A stretch of 59,163 nt of DNA from JBGRQA01 sp041725895 (GCA_041725895.1 JBGRQA010000036.1:1-59163); one strand, 5' to 3'; positions 28,093 through 37,368 are shown, counted from the first letter of the stretch. Numbers and translations: made by a program. The notes: a model not told the origin generated them from the letters alone.

Positions 28093-28936
28093 GATGAATT
28101 GAATTTCGTAGCTTTCGGGTGAAAAGCGAAGAGAGAGTTCATTCCCTTTCTTTATTACTTCCCGCAGCTACCATTAATTTTTTCTAATTTAATCTGAAAC
28201 GATATGAAAATTAATGGAGCCACAGGACAAAATTTAAATGTCCTGATAGTCCCCAAATATTTGCATTTGCCAATCGGCTTGCCGGTGTGCAATACCGAAT
28301 CTTCTTTTCCAATACCTTCTGCTTTTTTCTGTAGTAGTACCTGATTGTTCTGCCTGTGAAAAAGGAGGATCTATTCTCCCCATACCAGAGAGTAAATGAA
28401 TGCTTAGGCAAGGTTAACATTGTCAATTGCGCATAGTAGCGCCGCGAGATTATTGGTTTTGCGAATGTTATTGTTGGTCGATGTCCTGTCTTGCCTTCCT
28501 TGAATAGATGTCTCCCGGGCCAGTATTTGGAAAAGAAGAAACCGCATAAGTATACCTTTTTAACCCTAAATAAATTCAGAAGCAAATGACAAGTATGTTG
28601 GTGCATTTGTAAAATACGATGGATAAGAAAATTTTAAGATTTCTGTTTCGGGCTTTGATCTGAGAGACTACTATTTGTCGTATTTACCTTCATCAATATG
28701 CTGGTCATTTCTTCTGTGATGAAGGTGTCTAAAAATGAAACTTCCTGTCATCCTGAACTAGTTTGCTTTCAGCTAGCTCGTAAACTCGGTTCAGAATCTG
28801 TTACCTATTAGTAATGAGATCCTGAAATAAATGGGCTTTGCCGAACTACGTTACAGGATGACAAGCATTCGAGATTTTCTTCATTTTTGGACACTCTCAT
28901 CAATTAAACAAATCTATTTTTTAATAATTAACTCTA
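28093..28936. other. 844-base stretch between riboswitch and lipoprotein
   Basis: No convincing gene. A 46-codon plus-strand frame begins with ATGAAAATTAATG at 28204 just after the riboswitch, and a 131-codon minus-strand frame overlaps it. Neither resembles a known protein. The stretch may be the remains of a deleted btuB-like gene. A separate inverted element sits at 28746-28863. Confidence 0.5.
28746..28863. repeat. Inverted element with TGTCATCCTG ends
   Basis: TGTCATCCTG at 28746-28755 is the exact complement of CAGGATGACA at 28854-28863. An internal ATCCTGAA copy lies near 28819. It resembles the GTCATCCTGAAC intergenic repeats common in Bacteroidota. Confidence 0.65.
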
Positions 28937-30286
28937 ATGATTATGAATTTAAGAAGATGGACCTGGGCATTGTTAATGGCTCTAATGGTTTTTTCTGTCG
29001 GATGTCAGCAGGATGATGAAGTTCGGGCACCCGAAATGATGGATACCGGATTGGAAAACAATCTGGTGAATCTGAACAGTGGCGAATCAGTAGATCTGAT
29101 TCCTGATTTTGACTGCAGTGGCTCTGCGGCTTATAAATGGATATTGAATGGGGAAACGGTCTCCAATCAACCGGTATATGAATTCCATGCAGATGAACCG
29201 GGCTTGTATGACATGCGCTTTGAAGTGGCAAATGAGCTGGGAAGTAGGCAGTTGAACTACTCGCTTCGGGTTGCAGGAAAATACTCCAGCGGGGTATTCA
29301 TTGTCAACGAGGGATGGTTTGGCCATGAGCCCGGTAGTGTTCACTTCTGGGATCGTAGTTCCAGCCAATTGCAAACCAATATCTTTCAAAACGAAAATCC
29401 AGGTAAGGATTTAGGTATTACAACTCAATACGCTTGTGTTCAGAATGGTAAATTTTATTTGGTTTCCAAAGGATATAATACCAACAAAGGTTGCCTGGTG
29501 GTTGCTAATGCCGCAACTCTTAAGGAGGAAGGCAGAGTGCTGTTGCCAAATGGGCAATGCAGAGCTTTTGTAGCCCTGGATGATCAGGTTGGTTTTTTAA
29601 GTACCGGAGGTTTGGGTACAGCTAATGGGAGTGGTATCTATCAGGTAAATTTGAAGAACTATACCCTTGGTGCAGCCTTGAATGGTGTAGGGAATCAAGA
29701 GGTTGGAAATATGATGATTGCATCCGGGAAATTGTTTGCTTTGAAAGCTCAGGAATTGCTGATATATGATATTGGAAGTAGATCCGTTTACCGAACCATT
29801 TCTTTGCCCGCTAACGCTGGAGGTATGGTCAAGGATAAGGATGGAATGATTTGGGTTGGAGCCGGAGCATCACTTTTGAAGGTGAATCCCTCAAATTGTT
29901 CACATGAATTTATCAGTTTATCTGGTGCCAGTGTTAATGCCAGTTATGGTTGGGCATGGAATGCCGGTAGTTTAACCTATAGTAAAACAAACCATTCATT
30001 GTATTTTGTTAATGGTGGAGGATGGGCTCCCAAATCGGTAGGTCGATTCAATATTGCCACAAGGAGAGCCGAAGACCTGTTCAGTATTGATCCCGATTAT
30101 CAGATTTATGGAGCAGGTACTTATGTTGATCCTGTTGCAAACAAACTATATGTTACTGCACTAAAAGGTTTTGGGCAAGATGCCAAGTACAATCGCCTGT
30201 ATGTATATTCTTTGGACGGATATAAAGAAAGGGTATTGAATTATGGTCATTTCTATTTTTCTGCCCTTTGTATAAGTGCTGATTAA
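28937..30286 (+). CDS. DUF5074-type surface lipoprotein, BtuG-like beta-propeller
   Basis: A 449-residue lipoprotein. The signal ends at the lipobox FSVGC with Cys23. It is followed by acidic residues (QQDDEV), a PKD-like module to about 115 (AYKWILNGETVSNQPVYEF), then beta-propeller repeats from VFIVNEGWFGHEPGSVHFWD onward. This is the DUF5074/YncE arrangement. The characterised relative BtuG binds cobalamin on the cell surface beside BtuB. The upstream cobalamin riboswitch supports a B12 role, though 844 bases and no receptor gene lie between them. A second ATG two codons downstream is an alternative start. Confidence 0.82.
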   Translation: MIMNLRRWTWALLMALMVFSVGCQQDDEVRAPEMMDTGLENNLVNLNSGESVDLIPDFDCSGSAAYKWILNGETVSNQPVYEFHADEPGLYDMRFEVANELGSRQLNYSLRVAGKYSSGVFIVNEGWFGHEPGSVHFWDRSSSQLQTNIFQNENPGKDLGITTQYACVQNGKFYLVSKGYNTNKGCLVVANAATLKEEGRVLLPNGQCRAFVALDDQVGFLSTGGLGTANGSGIYQVNLKNYTLGAALNGVGNQEVGNMMIASGKLFALKAQELLIYDIGSRSVYRTISLPANAGGMVKDKDGMIWVGAGASLLKVNPSNCSHEFISLSGASVNASYGWAWNAGSLTYSKTNHSLYFVNGGGWAPKSVGRFNIATRRAEDLFSIDPDYQIYGAGTYVDPVANKLYVTALKGFGQDAKYNRLYVYSLDGYKERVLNYGHFYFSALCISAD

Positions 30287-30697
30287 TTGTTCTCAATAGC
30301 ATGTTTCAGGGAAAGAGCAGTTATTTCGTTCTGATTTCTTACGGAATATACCGACCTGTTCTTTCCTGAAACAGCTTTCGTTTATACGATATCCTAAAAC
30401 AAGACAACTGGAAAAGGAATAGATTTCTTGAATTATAGTTTTTATCTCTGCCTGTTGTTTAAACCCAAACAGGGATTTTATATAAATTGCTAATATTTTA
30501 TCGTACCCTCGAATATTTGGACCCAAAATCCTTGTTTTTAAGTTGAATTTAAGCCGAACTACAATAAATGTCGGTTGGTTTCTATCGATTCCTTGGTGAT
30601 TCCGGTTATGGTATCGATTGATCCATTTCTTAATCCCTAGGTAAAGCTTTAGGCTGTTGATTACGGGAGTCGCAATATTTCCCTATCGTTGGAAAAT
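30287..30697. other. Spacer without gene
   Basis: The region after the BtuG-like gene shows no recognisable gene. A 77-codon minus-strand frame at 30293-30526 lacks features. No repeat was found here apart from the hairpin at 30698. Confidence 0.45.
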
Positions 30698-30734
30698 ATT
30701 GAGCCAAAACTGGATTAACCCAGTTTTGGCTCAA
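30698..30734 (-). terminator. Hairpin terminator of deoC
   Basis: A perfect 16-bp stem (ATTGAGCCAAAACTGG and its complement) with a 5-base loop, 11 bases past the deoC stop on the minus strand. The following T-run is short, so it may act partly as a stabilising hairpin. Confidence 0.8.
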
Positions 30735-30745
30735 TTATTAACCTG

Positions 30746-31645
30746 TTAAAAATATTGAATGGTCTGCTCTTCTCCAGTTTCTATCTTGTGTATTTCACTA
30801 AGTAAATTGTTAGCTAAACTAGATGCTCCAATTCTTAAATATTTGTTGTTTAACCATTCTTCTCCCAGGTTGTTTTTGGAGATCGCATAGAATTCAATTA
30901 CGTCTTTTGCCGTGCTTATTCCACCAGATGGTTTAAAGCCAACCATTTTTCTTGTTCTTTCATAGTACTCACTTATAGCTACTGTCATTATGTGTGCAGC
31001 TTCCAGGGTTGCATTTACAGGAACTTTACCTGTAGATGTTTTAATAAAATCTGCACCAGCCTCCATTGCAATAATCGAAGCGATCCTAATATTGGTTGCT
31101 GTTGTTAATTCTCCAGTCTCTAATATAACTTTCATCTTCTTTTTACCGCAAGCCTTTTTCTGAGCTACAATATCATCAAAAACCTTTTGGTAATCCTTCT
31201 CAAAAAAAGCCCCAATTGACATTACAATATCAATTTCATCGGCGCCCTTTTCTGCAACCATTTTACATTCTAATGCTTTAACCTCAGTGAATGATTGTGA
31301 GGATGGGAAAACACCAGCTACAGAGGTCTTTTTAACACCAGCTGCTTTTAAGTTTTCATTCAATGTTGCTACAAGGTTGGGATAAACAACAATTGTAGCA
31401 ACATTTGGCATATCAAATACATTCCGGAAGTTATTTACATTTTCAGCAAAAATCCTGGCCCTCGAAGGTGTATCATTAGAATTTAATGTGGTTAATTCAA
31501 TGAAAGAAAAATTCTTTTTTAAATTTTCCACTGTGTACAATGAGTCAAAGTTTGAAGCTACAATCTCTTTGGTTTGCTTTTTCACCTCTTCATCATTTAG
31601 TATTAAATTGTAGGATTCCAAGATTCTTAAAATGTCTTTCTTCAT
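30746..31645 (-). CDS. deoC: Deoxyribose-phosphate aldolase
   Basis: A class I aldolase of about 299 residues that splits 2-deoxyribose-5-phosphate to glyceraldehyde-3-phosphate and acetaldehyde. Motifs are GADEIDIVMSIGAF, KVILETGELT, the Schiff-base lysine segment ADFIKTSTGKVP and VGFKPSGGIS. The start at 31645 (MKKDILRIL) was chosen. An upstream ATG at 31729 would overlap the end of the ferredoxin gene and adds a stretch unlike the family. The spacing to the flavodoxin-ferredoxin gene is 25 bases, so they are probably one transcript, an unusual pairing. Confidence 0.92.
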   Translation of the reverse strand: MKKDILRILESYNLILNDEEVKKQTKEIVASNFDSLYTVENLKKNFSFIELTTLNSNDTPSRARIFAENVNNFRNVFDMPNVATIVVYPNLVATLNENLKAAGVKKTSVAGVFPSSQSFTEVKALECKMVAEKGADEIDIVMSIGAFFEKDYQKVFDDIVAQKKACGKKKMKVILETGELTTATNIRIASIIAMEAGADFIKTSTGKVPVNATLEAAHIMTVAISEYYERTRKMVGFKPSGGISTAKDVIEFYAISKNNLGEEWLNNKYLRIGASSLANNLLSEIHKIETGEEQTIQYF

Positions 31646-31670
31646 CTGTATTTTGTTTATAATAACTATT

Positions 31671-32438
31671 TTAAATAAATATTTCCGGCTCTTTTCGTTG
31701 TTGGCAATTTTCAAATACTCGTTTTGCAATATTCAAACTTAACGGGTCATTTAATTCCCTTGCATCAACAGGACAAACTTTAATACATGCACAACATCGT
31801 AAGCATAAAGTGCCATTTGTTACCAATGGATTATCTTTGGGGATAGCACCTACCGGACAAGCATCTATACATTTATCACATTTTATACATTTATTTTCAT
31901 CTGTTTTAATTATTACATCAGGTTTAGGCTTTGATTCAGGAAGTGGATACTGTCCAGGTATCTCGATAGTTTTTAATTTAGTAATGTTTATTGCTTGTAT
32001 TCTTTTACCAAAATCAAAAGCTATACTAAGATCCTTTTTATCAGGTCGTGCTTCTGCAATAGGTTTTTCTTTGCTGGATAAAGAATGTTCTCCGATAAAT
32101 GCCCCTGCTCCCCAAACTGTTGCTCCTTTACTTTCTACCAGTTCTTTTAATTCTTTTAAAGAATTTTCATAGGCTCTGTTGCCATAAACAACAACCAAAA
32201 TGCAATTTGCATCTGTTAAATCTAAATGACTTAATCTTTCTTTAAAGACCTTAGGCAATCGACCTTCATAAACAGGTGATCCGATTATTATAGTGCCTGT
32301 AATGGATTTAGAAACTCCAGTATACGTGATATCAATTTCATTAATTGTTGTACTGGAAATCCCTTTGGCAATTTCATTAACCACTCTATTTGTGCTACCA
32401 GTAGGTGAAAAATAGATTAGATTTAATTCTTTCATCAT
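31671..32438 (-). CDS. EFR1-family flavodoxin-ferredoxin
   Basis: A 255-residue cytoplasmic electron carrier. An N-terminal flavodoxin fold has the FMN loop FSPTGSTNR at 10-18. A C-terminal bacterial ferredoxin carries two [4Fe-4S] motifs (CIKCDKCIDACP and CLRCCACIKVCP). This is the EFR1 architecture. The partner is unknown. It sits between deoC (25 bases downstream) and a terminator, and is thus separated from the DsbA-like gene upstream. Confidence 0.9.
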   Translation of the reverse strand: MMKELNLIYFSPTGSTNRVVNEIAKGISSTTINEIDITYTGVSKSITGTIIIGSPVYEGRLPKVFKERLSHLDLTDANCILVVVYGNRAYENSLKELKELVESKGATVWGAGAFIGEHSLSSKEKPIAEARPDKKDLSIAFDFGKRIQAINITKLKTIEIPGQYPLPESKPKPDVIIKTDENKCIKCDKCIDACPVGAIPKDNPLVTNGTLCLRCCACIKVCPVDARELNDPLSLNIAKRVFENCQQRKEPEIFI

Positions 32439-32464
32439 AAATCACTTCTTCTTTTTTATAACAA

Positions 32465-32493
32465 AAAGCCAGTATCAAAACTTGACTGGCTTT
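32465..32493 (-). terminator. Intrinsic terminator of the DsbA-like gene
   Basis: AAAGCCAGT and ACTGGCTTT form a 9-bp stem, followed on the minus strand by five T residues, 17 bases after the stop of the DsbA-like gene. Confidence 0.85.
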
Positions 32494-32509
32494 AATAAGC
32501 TCAGATATC

Positions 32510-33136
32510 TTAGGGGTGGTGTAGAATGGATTCAATTTTTTTAACCAGACGTTCAAAAGGAGCATAGCCTTCAGCCAATTTTATTAGCTGACCATTGTGT
32601 TTTGCAAAAAGTACTGGGTAGCCACTAACCATACTGCGAGTCTCCTGAAATTCCTGAATCACATTTTGCTTCATTTCAGATGAATGAAATAATTCCTCAA
32701 AACTCGTACGATCAATTTCGAACTCTTCTACAGTTTCTAATATTGTCTTCTCTAATGAATTGTTTTTCGCAAAAATAAATTCCTTTTCAAGTAGCTTTTC
32801 AGTAAAAGGAACAACGAGTTCTTTGTTTAATTCCTTTACACATAAAATAGCTCTTGCCGGAGGTTCGCTATCTAAGAAACTACCATTGCCCAATATGTTT
32901 GTGAAATAGCTTTCTGCGAATTTTACTCCGGACAAATCTTCAACACGTTTGGCAATAGGTCGTTTATCATCGGCAAATCCTTCATTGATTTGGATTGCCG
33001 GGTGAAACAATCCCCCGGGTTTAATATCAAAGCTTACCGAAGGATTGTTTTTGTATTTTTCAAATAGTTCTAAAATTACTTTCTCAAAACCAAAACACCA
33101 CCCGCAATGTGGATCCATTACATATATAAGTTTCAT
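32510..33136 (-). CDS. DsbA/FrnE-family thiol oxidoreductase, copy 1
   Basis: A 208-residue thioredoxin-fold protein of the DsbA/2-hydroxychromene isomerase group. The active-site CxxC is Cys-Gly-Trp-Cys in MDPHCGWCFGFEKV near residues 11-14. A long helical insert follows and the C-terminal cis-Pro region (SGYPVLFAKHNGQ) closes the fold. There is no signal peptide, so it is cytoplasmic like FrnE. It lies 12 bases after the SnoaL-like gene, so cotranscription is likely. It is clearly paralogous to 34440-35057 along its whole length. Confidence 0.88.
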   Translation of the reverse strand: MKLIYVMDPHCGWCFGFEKVILELFEKYKNNPSVSFDIKPGGLFHPAIQINEGFADDKRPIAKRVEDLSGVKFAESYFTNILGNGSFLDSEPPARAILCVKELNKELVVPFTEKLLEKEFIFAKNNSLEKTILETVEEFEIDRTSFEELFHSSEMKQNVIQEFQETRSMVSGYPVLFAKHNGQLIKLAEGYAPFERLVKKIESILHHP

Positions 33137-33148
33137 ATTTTTATCCCT

Positions 33149-33964
33149 TCAAAATTTCCCATTCTCATTCTTCCATTCAGTTCTTGGAGGAATTTCAGTT
33201 ACAATGTCCCAATGCTCAACAATTAATCCATCTTCAAGACGAAACAGGTCGTAATAAGCCACTTTCTGACTACCAAAGGTTCCATCAGCAAGCGTCAGTA
33301 CGAAATTTCCATCTGCGATAATTTGGTGAGAATTGGCGTATTTCATGTAAATGTTTTGTTTGGCCATTTTTCCCACAAAATCATTAAACCCTTCAAGACC
33401 ATCTGCAACACCAGGATTGTGTTGTAAGTATTTTTCAGCACTTATGTAGTTCGTAATATTGCTGTAGTCACCTCCGATAAATGCTACATCCATCAATTCC
33501 TGAACCAGTTTTTTATTGGCTTCCTGTTTATTTTTGTCAGTTATTTCAGTTGCTCCATCTGTCTGGGTTCTGCCACTTGGATTTGGCTTTTCTTCATTCA
33601 AAAGGTTATCCCAGTGCTCTACCATTAATCCGTTTTCAAATCGAAATACATCAAAAGCTACCTGGGGAGTTCCGTTATTCCACACACCTCCGTACGTGCT
33701 ATGCAGTGCAACAAGATTACCTTCCTCCATTACTCTATGTATTTTGATTTCAATACCTGTTGGTTTATCGGTAAAGAAACCAAGTAAGATATTTTTCCCG
33801 TCCGGAAAATCAAGGTTGTGCTGAATGTACTTTTCATCACTAACATAATCTAAAACCTTAGAACTTCCTGTTGCAAAAGCCTCAATAAGGGCAACTGCCT
33901 TTTCCTTGTTTGTTAAATCCATCATTTCGTCTTTTTTAGATTGTGATTCATTACTGCAGGCCAT
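33149..33964 (-). CDS. Lipoprotein with two SnoaL-like domains; start codon uncertain
   Basis: Two tandem NTF2/SnoaL-like domains are visible (about 18-135 and 148-265), with matching motifs: YIQHN and VFRFENGLMVEHWD in the first, YLQHNPGVADG and LFRLEDGLIVEHWD in the second. SnoaL folds bind small hydrophobic ligands. No reaction is evident. The only ATG, at 33964, gives MACSNES, which begins inside a lipobox. Upstream and in frame, 15 codons (NKKSITVLALIGLNL) form a typical lipoprotein signal, but they lie directly after a stop and contain no standard start codon. Either the start was lost by mutation or a non-standard codon is used. Confidence 0.8.
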   Translation of the reverse strand: MACSNESQSKKDEMMDLTNKEKAVALIEAFATGSSKVLDYVSDEKYIQHNLDFPDGKNILLGFFTDKPTGIEIKIHRVMEEGNLVALHSTYGGVWNNGTPQVAFDVFRFENGLMVEHWDNLLNEEKPNPSGRTQTDGATEITDKNKQEANKKLVQELMDVAFIGGDYSNITNYISAEKYLQHNPGVADGLEGFNDFVGKMAKQNIYMKYANSHQIIADGNFVLTLADGTFGSQKVAYYDLFRLEDGLIVEHWDIVTEIPPRTEWKNENGKF

Positions 33965-34086
33965 CAGATTTAGTCCAATTAGTGCTAAGACTGTTATTGA
34001 TTTTTTGTTTTAAAATACTGGTATTTAATTAGGTGTAAAGTTACAGCCCTGAAAAAGGAAAGAAAAGGTGAAAAAGATTCTTTAGG

Positions 34087-34222
34087 CTGTCAAAATGGGA
34101 AATTTTCTGGTTCTTGGCTTGTCGAAAAGCTTCAGGAGAAGAATTCGTCTGTTTTTTGAAGTGTCTGTACGTGTTGTTTGGTCTATCGGCCCCCGATTTA
34201 TATGCTATTCATTTTTCTTGTA
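34087..34222 (-). pseudogene. Fragment of an AraC-family regulator
   Basis: Minus-strand translation gives AYKSGADRPNNTYRHFKKQT followed by NSSPEAFRQAK, which matches the C-terminal HTH end of the intact regulator at 35154 (AYESGFDEPTNMYRYFKKHT). An in-frame stop and loss of everything upstream mark it as a remnant. Confidence 0.82.
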
Positions 34223-34369
34223 CTAGTTTGATATTTGCTTCTTGTTTCTGTCAGTAATTTCAGTTGATCCATTTGTTTGGGTTCTCATAATTGGATTAGA
34301 CTTTTCCTAATTAAAGCTGATATCCCAATATTCTATTATTAACCCATTTTTAAACCTAAAAACATCTAA
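34223..34369 (-). pseudogene. Fragment of the SnoaL-like gene
   Basis: Minus-strand translation reads LDVFRFKNGLIIEYWDISFN, stop, EKSNPIMRTQTNGSTEITDR, colinear with FDVFRFENGLMVEHWDNLLN and the following linker of the intact gene at 33149. An internal stop and missing ends show decay. Confidence 0.85.
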
Positions 34370-34439
34370 AGTTGAACAACGCGATAAGCAAGTTCAACTT
34401 TTGATGTTTTTATATGAAGATATTAGTTATCCTATTTTT

Positions 34440-35057
34440 TTACAGAATAGCTTCAATTTTTTTAACCAGACGTTCCAGTGGGGCATATCCTCCAGCCAAT
34501 TGCGTTAGTTGTCCATTGTGTTTTACAAAAAGTGCAGAATACTTACTAACCATGCTTCTAGTCTCTTCAAATTCCAGAATTACCTTTTGCTTCATTTCCG
34601 AAGAATTAAATAGTTCAGTAAACTGTACACTATCAATTTCAAATTCTTTAACAGCTTCGAATATTGTTTCCTCTAATGAATTATTTTTCCCGTCTGTGAA
34701 TTCTTTTTCAAGCAATTTTTCAGCAAAGGGAACAAGAAGTTTTGGATTTGTTTTTTTTACACATAACATTGCTCTTGTAGGAGGTTCGCTATTTAAGACA
34801 CTTCCATTTCCCAATATTTCGTTAAAATACTTTTCAGAAAACGTTACTCCTGATGTTTTTTCAATACGCTTGATAATAGGACGTTTTTCATCAGCAAAAC
34901 CTTCAGGTACTGTAATTTCCGGATGAAATAAACCTCCTGACTTAACATCAATTTTAATCGAAGGATTGTTTTCGTACTTTTCAAATAGTTCTAAGATTAC
35001 CTTTCCAAAACCATAACACCAACCGCAATGCGGATCCATTACATATACAAGTTCCAT
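34440..35057 (-). CDS. DsbA/FrnE-family thiol oxidoreductase, copy 2
   Basis: A 205-residue paralogue of the protein at 32510. It has the same CGWC site (MDPHCGWCYGFGKV) and the same GGLFHPE, GNGS and SEPPTRA segments, and the C-terminal cis-Pro is replaced (SKYSALFVKHNGQ, where copy 1 has SGYPVLFAKHNGQ). Loss of the cis-proline next to the active site would normally alter redox or substrate behaviour, so the two copies may differ in function. It lies between the AraC gene upstream and the decayed SnoaL fragment downstream. Confidence 0.88.
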   Translation of the reverse strand: MELVYVMDPHCGWCYGFGKVILELFEKYENNPSIKIDVKSGGLFHPEITVPEGFADEKRPIIKRIEKTSGVTFSEKYFNEILGNGSVLNSEPPTRAMLCVKKTNPKLLVPFAEKLLEKEFTDGKNNSLEETIFEAVKEFEIDSVQFTELFNSSEMKQKVILEFEETRSMVSKYSALFVKHNGQLTQLAGGYAPLERLVKKIEAIL

Positions 35058-35153
35058 ATTATTTATTTAAAATTTTATGATACGAAATTAACTTCTGAAC
35101 CCATGCTGCAAATGGTTAAACAATGTCTTTGTACTGTCAAAATGGGAAAATTG

Positions 35154-36023
35154 CTATCTATTAGCTTTTCTAAAAGTTTCAGGTGAAAGATTAGTATGCT
35201 TTTTGAAATACCTGTACATATTGGTAGGTTCATCAAAGCCCGATTCATACGCTATTTCTGAAATGGAAAAAGAGGTGTTTACAAGGAGTCTTTTAATTTG
35301 AATAATCACAATTTGATTGATTACACTTTTTGCGGATTTATCCAATATAGTTCTGCATATATTATTTAAGGTTTTGGTGGTACAATTCATCATATTCGCA
35401 TAATCAATAGTTTTCCTGGTCTTAGCAAAATTATCCTCTACAAGTTGTTGAAACCGTAAAAATTTTTCGGAATATTTTCGTGTTGAGAGTTGGTTGGATT
35501 CTTTTGCTTTAATACGAAATAGTTTCATTACGAGTACGTGTAAAGCACTTCGAATAATACCTCTTGAAAACTCATCATCATGATCCTCGTATTCCGATTC
35601 AATACTAGTTATTAATCTTAATATTACTTCGAATTCTTTTTTAGTTAATTGGATTTTGGGAGATACCAGCAGATCATTGAATAGCTGGAATGCTCTTAAT
35701 ACTTCATTTTTACCAAAATGACTCGTCAAAAAGTTATCGGTAAACAATAGTAAAAACCCCTTTGTATTTGGATTTTTGGTAAACCTGTGGGTTTGATCTT
35801 TCCGAATGGTAAAAATAGTCCCCTTAATGTACTCATAGTCGGTAAAGTCGATCGTATGAATACCTTTCCCTTCTGTAATGAAGAGAATATGGAAAAAATC
35901 TATTACATGAGGCTGGGTTATGTAGTCCATATCTCTGGAAAGGACCCACTCCAGTTTGATTAAATCAAAATCAAATTTTGGCCTTGTTCGATTAATAAAT
36001 TTTATGTGCTTAATTTTCTTCAT
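35154..36023 (-). CDS. AraC-family transcription regulator
   Basis: A 289-residue regulator. The N-terminal half is a cupin-like ligand domain (HILFITEGKGIHTIDFTDYEYIKGTIFTI). The C-terminal ~100 residues carry two helix-turn-helix units, the second ending SFSISEIAYESGFDEPTNMYRYFKKHTNLSPETFRKANR (read in segments). It lies 96 bases upstream of DsbA copy 2 on the same strand and probably controls the DsbA/SnoaL genes. The ligand is unknown. Confidence 0.9.
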   Translation of the reverse strand: MKKIKHIKFINRTRPKFDFDLIKLEWVLSRDMDYITQPHVIDFFHILFITEGKGIHTIDFTDYEYIKGTIFTIRKDQTHRFTKNPNTKGFLLLFTDNFLTSHFGKNEVLRAFQLFNDLLVSPKIQLTKKEFEVILRLITSIESEYEDHDDEFSRGIIRSALHVLVMKLFRIKAKESNQLSTRKYSEKFLRFQQLVEDNFAKTRKTIDYANMMNCTTKTLNNICRTILDKSAKSVINQIVIIQIKRLLVNTSFSISEIAYESGFDEPTNMYRYFKKHTNLSPETFRKANR

Positions 36024-37368
36024 TAGAATTGGCAGTTAATATTGAGACATCCCAACCATTAGGTAGAGTTATTCAAACTTATACTTAATATCCTAAAATA
36101 GGAACTGCTGATCTGAAAAAAATAAACAGGTAAATTGAGGTCAGAACCTGGAGACAAAGAAAAATGCAGCTAATTATAACAACCTTGGTACTTTAACTAC
36201 TCCACCAGAAAGATAGAGCTACCATACATTTGTATAATCCATATATTTCGTGTATGTAGCACTCTTTCTGTATTTTCAGTGTCTACTCATTCCTGGCGCT
36301 TTTTGCAAGTATCGTAACTTTTACCTATTTGCGTATACCCTAAAAATAAGTGTATAGAAAAGTAGTAGTACTTTCGTTTAGTATGAAATCAATTAATTTC
36401 TCGTATAGCCATAAAATGGTTACGATATTTAAGACGTGTTTTTTTTTACTCTTTGGACCATGATATTTCCTCTTGGGCCCAATGGTGAAACGGGGAAGCG
36501 GTTGCATTTCTTGTCTGAACTACTTTTGTTGGTTCTGTCAATAATTGAGTATACTTCCAATATTTCTTCTCATTATTCTTCGGTTGCTGTTATTTTGCTA
36601 CCATAATTCTCTTTATTTTCATTTGGAGGGAAGTGCTTTAGTCTTAGGTCTGGTGAATTTTATAGGGGAAGTTTTTTAAGCTTGTCCATTTGGAATCCGA
36701 TGCCTCCTTGTTTTTCGCCTATGGGATCACCAATAGGAATTATTTCACAAAACCAATTGCATAATGCGCCTAAATTATATTCATTCACCCTCCCGATTCC
36801 TGTCGGGATACCTACTATCAGCAATCGTTAAGCTCTACGGGAAGTAAAAAACCTCGACTTCCGATCTTGTCACTTGATACCTGGGACTTGATGCTCTTAT
36901 CTTAAGTATCCCCACCCCCGCACCACTCCATGCGGCACGAGGGCAGGGGAAAATATAGTAACCCGTTTTTTTTCAATACGTCAAAGATCCTTGGCTCGCC
37001 GATTAACGGAGCGGCAGCCCCCACCGGAAGATATGTGGAATTACAAATTTTCAATTCACAAATCCTACCGTTTTTGTCTCTATACTTGTACCCCATCATC
37101 TATTGCATCAATAGCAATTGCATGCCATTGCCTGTTTAGTCTGTCAGCCTGACTGGATGCAATGGCAAGAAGCTGGAAACTAAAAGCTGGGATCGCCCAA
37201 ATTGTACCTTACAATCAAACTATAGATTACCCGCCCATACTCGATAAAATGAAACCAGAGTTGCCAAGTTTGCCGGAAATAGCTCCTCCCAGCCTCAGTT
37301 TTAATTTTGGTATATACAATTTCGAAAAGTTTCTTTAATTGACCAAACCAAATTGCTGTGTTTCATTA
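36024..37368. other. Gene-free stretch with one dispersed repeat
   Basis: About 1.3 kb without a plausible gene. It includes repeat copy B (36690-36863) and short CTTGTCACTTGATACCTGG-type degenerate motifs near 36868-36895. It must also hold the AraC promoter near 36024. Confidence 0.5.
36690..36863. repeat. Dispersed intergenic repeat, copy B
   Basis: The diverged partner of 27567-27738, with the blocks GGAATCCGATG, GGGATCACC, AACCAATTGC, ATTCATTCAC, CGATTCCTGT and GACTTCCG in the same order and spacing. Confidence 0.6.

Noticed and set aside
28211..28606. A 131-codon minus-strand frame after the riboswitch, and a 46-codon plus-strand frame at 28204
   Set aside because: Neither has a signal, motif or family resemblance. 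The plus-strand frame is well placed after the riboswitch but too short and unlike a TonB receptor start.
31646..31729. N-terminal extension of deoC
   Set aside because: The extra 28 codons overlap the end of the ferredoxin gene and are not family-like; the internal ATG at 31645 begins the usual aldolase sequence.
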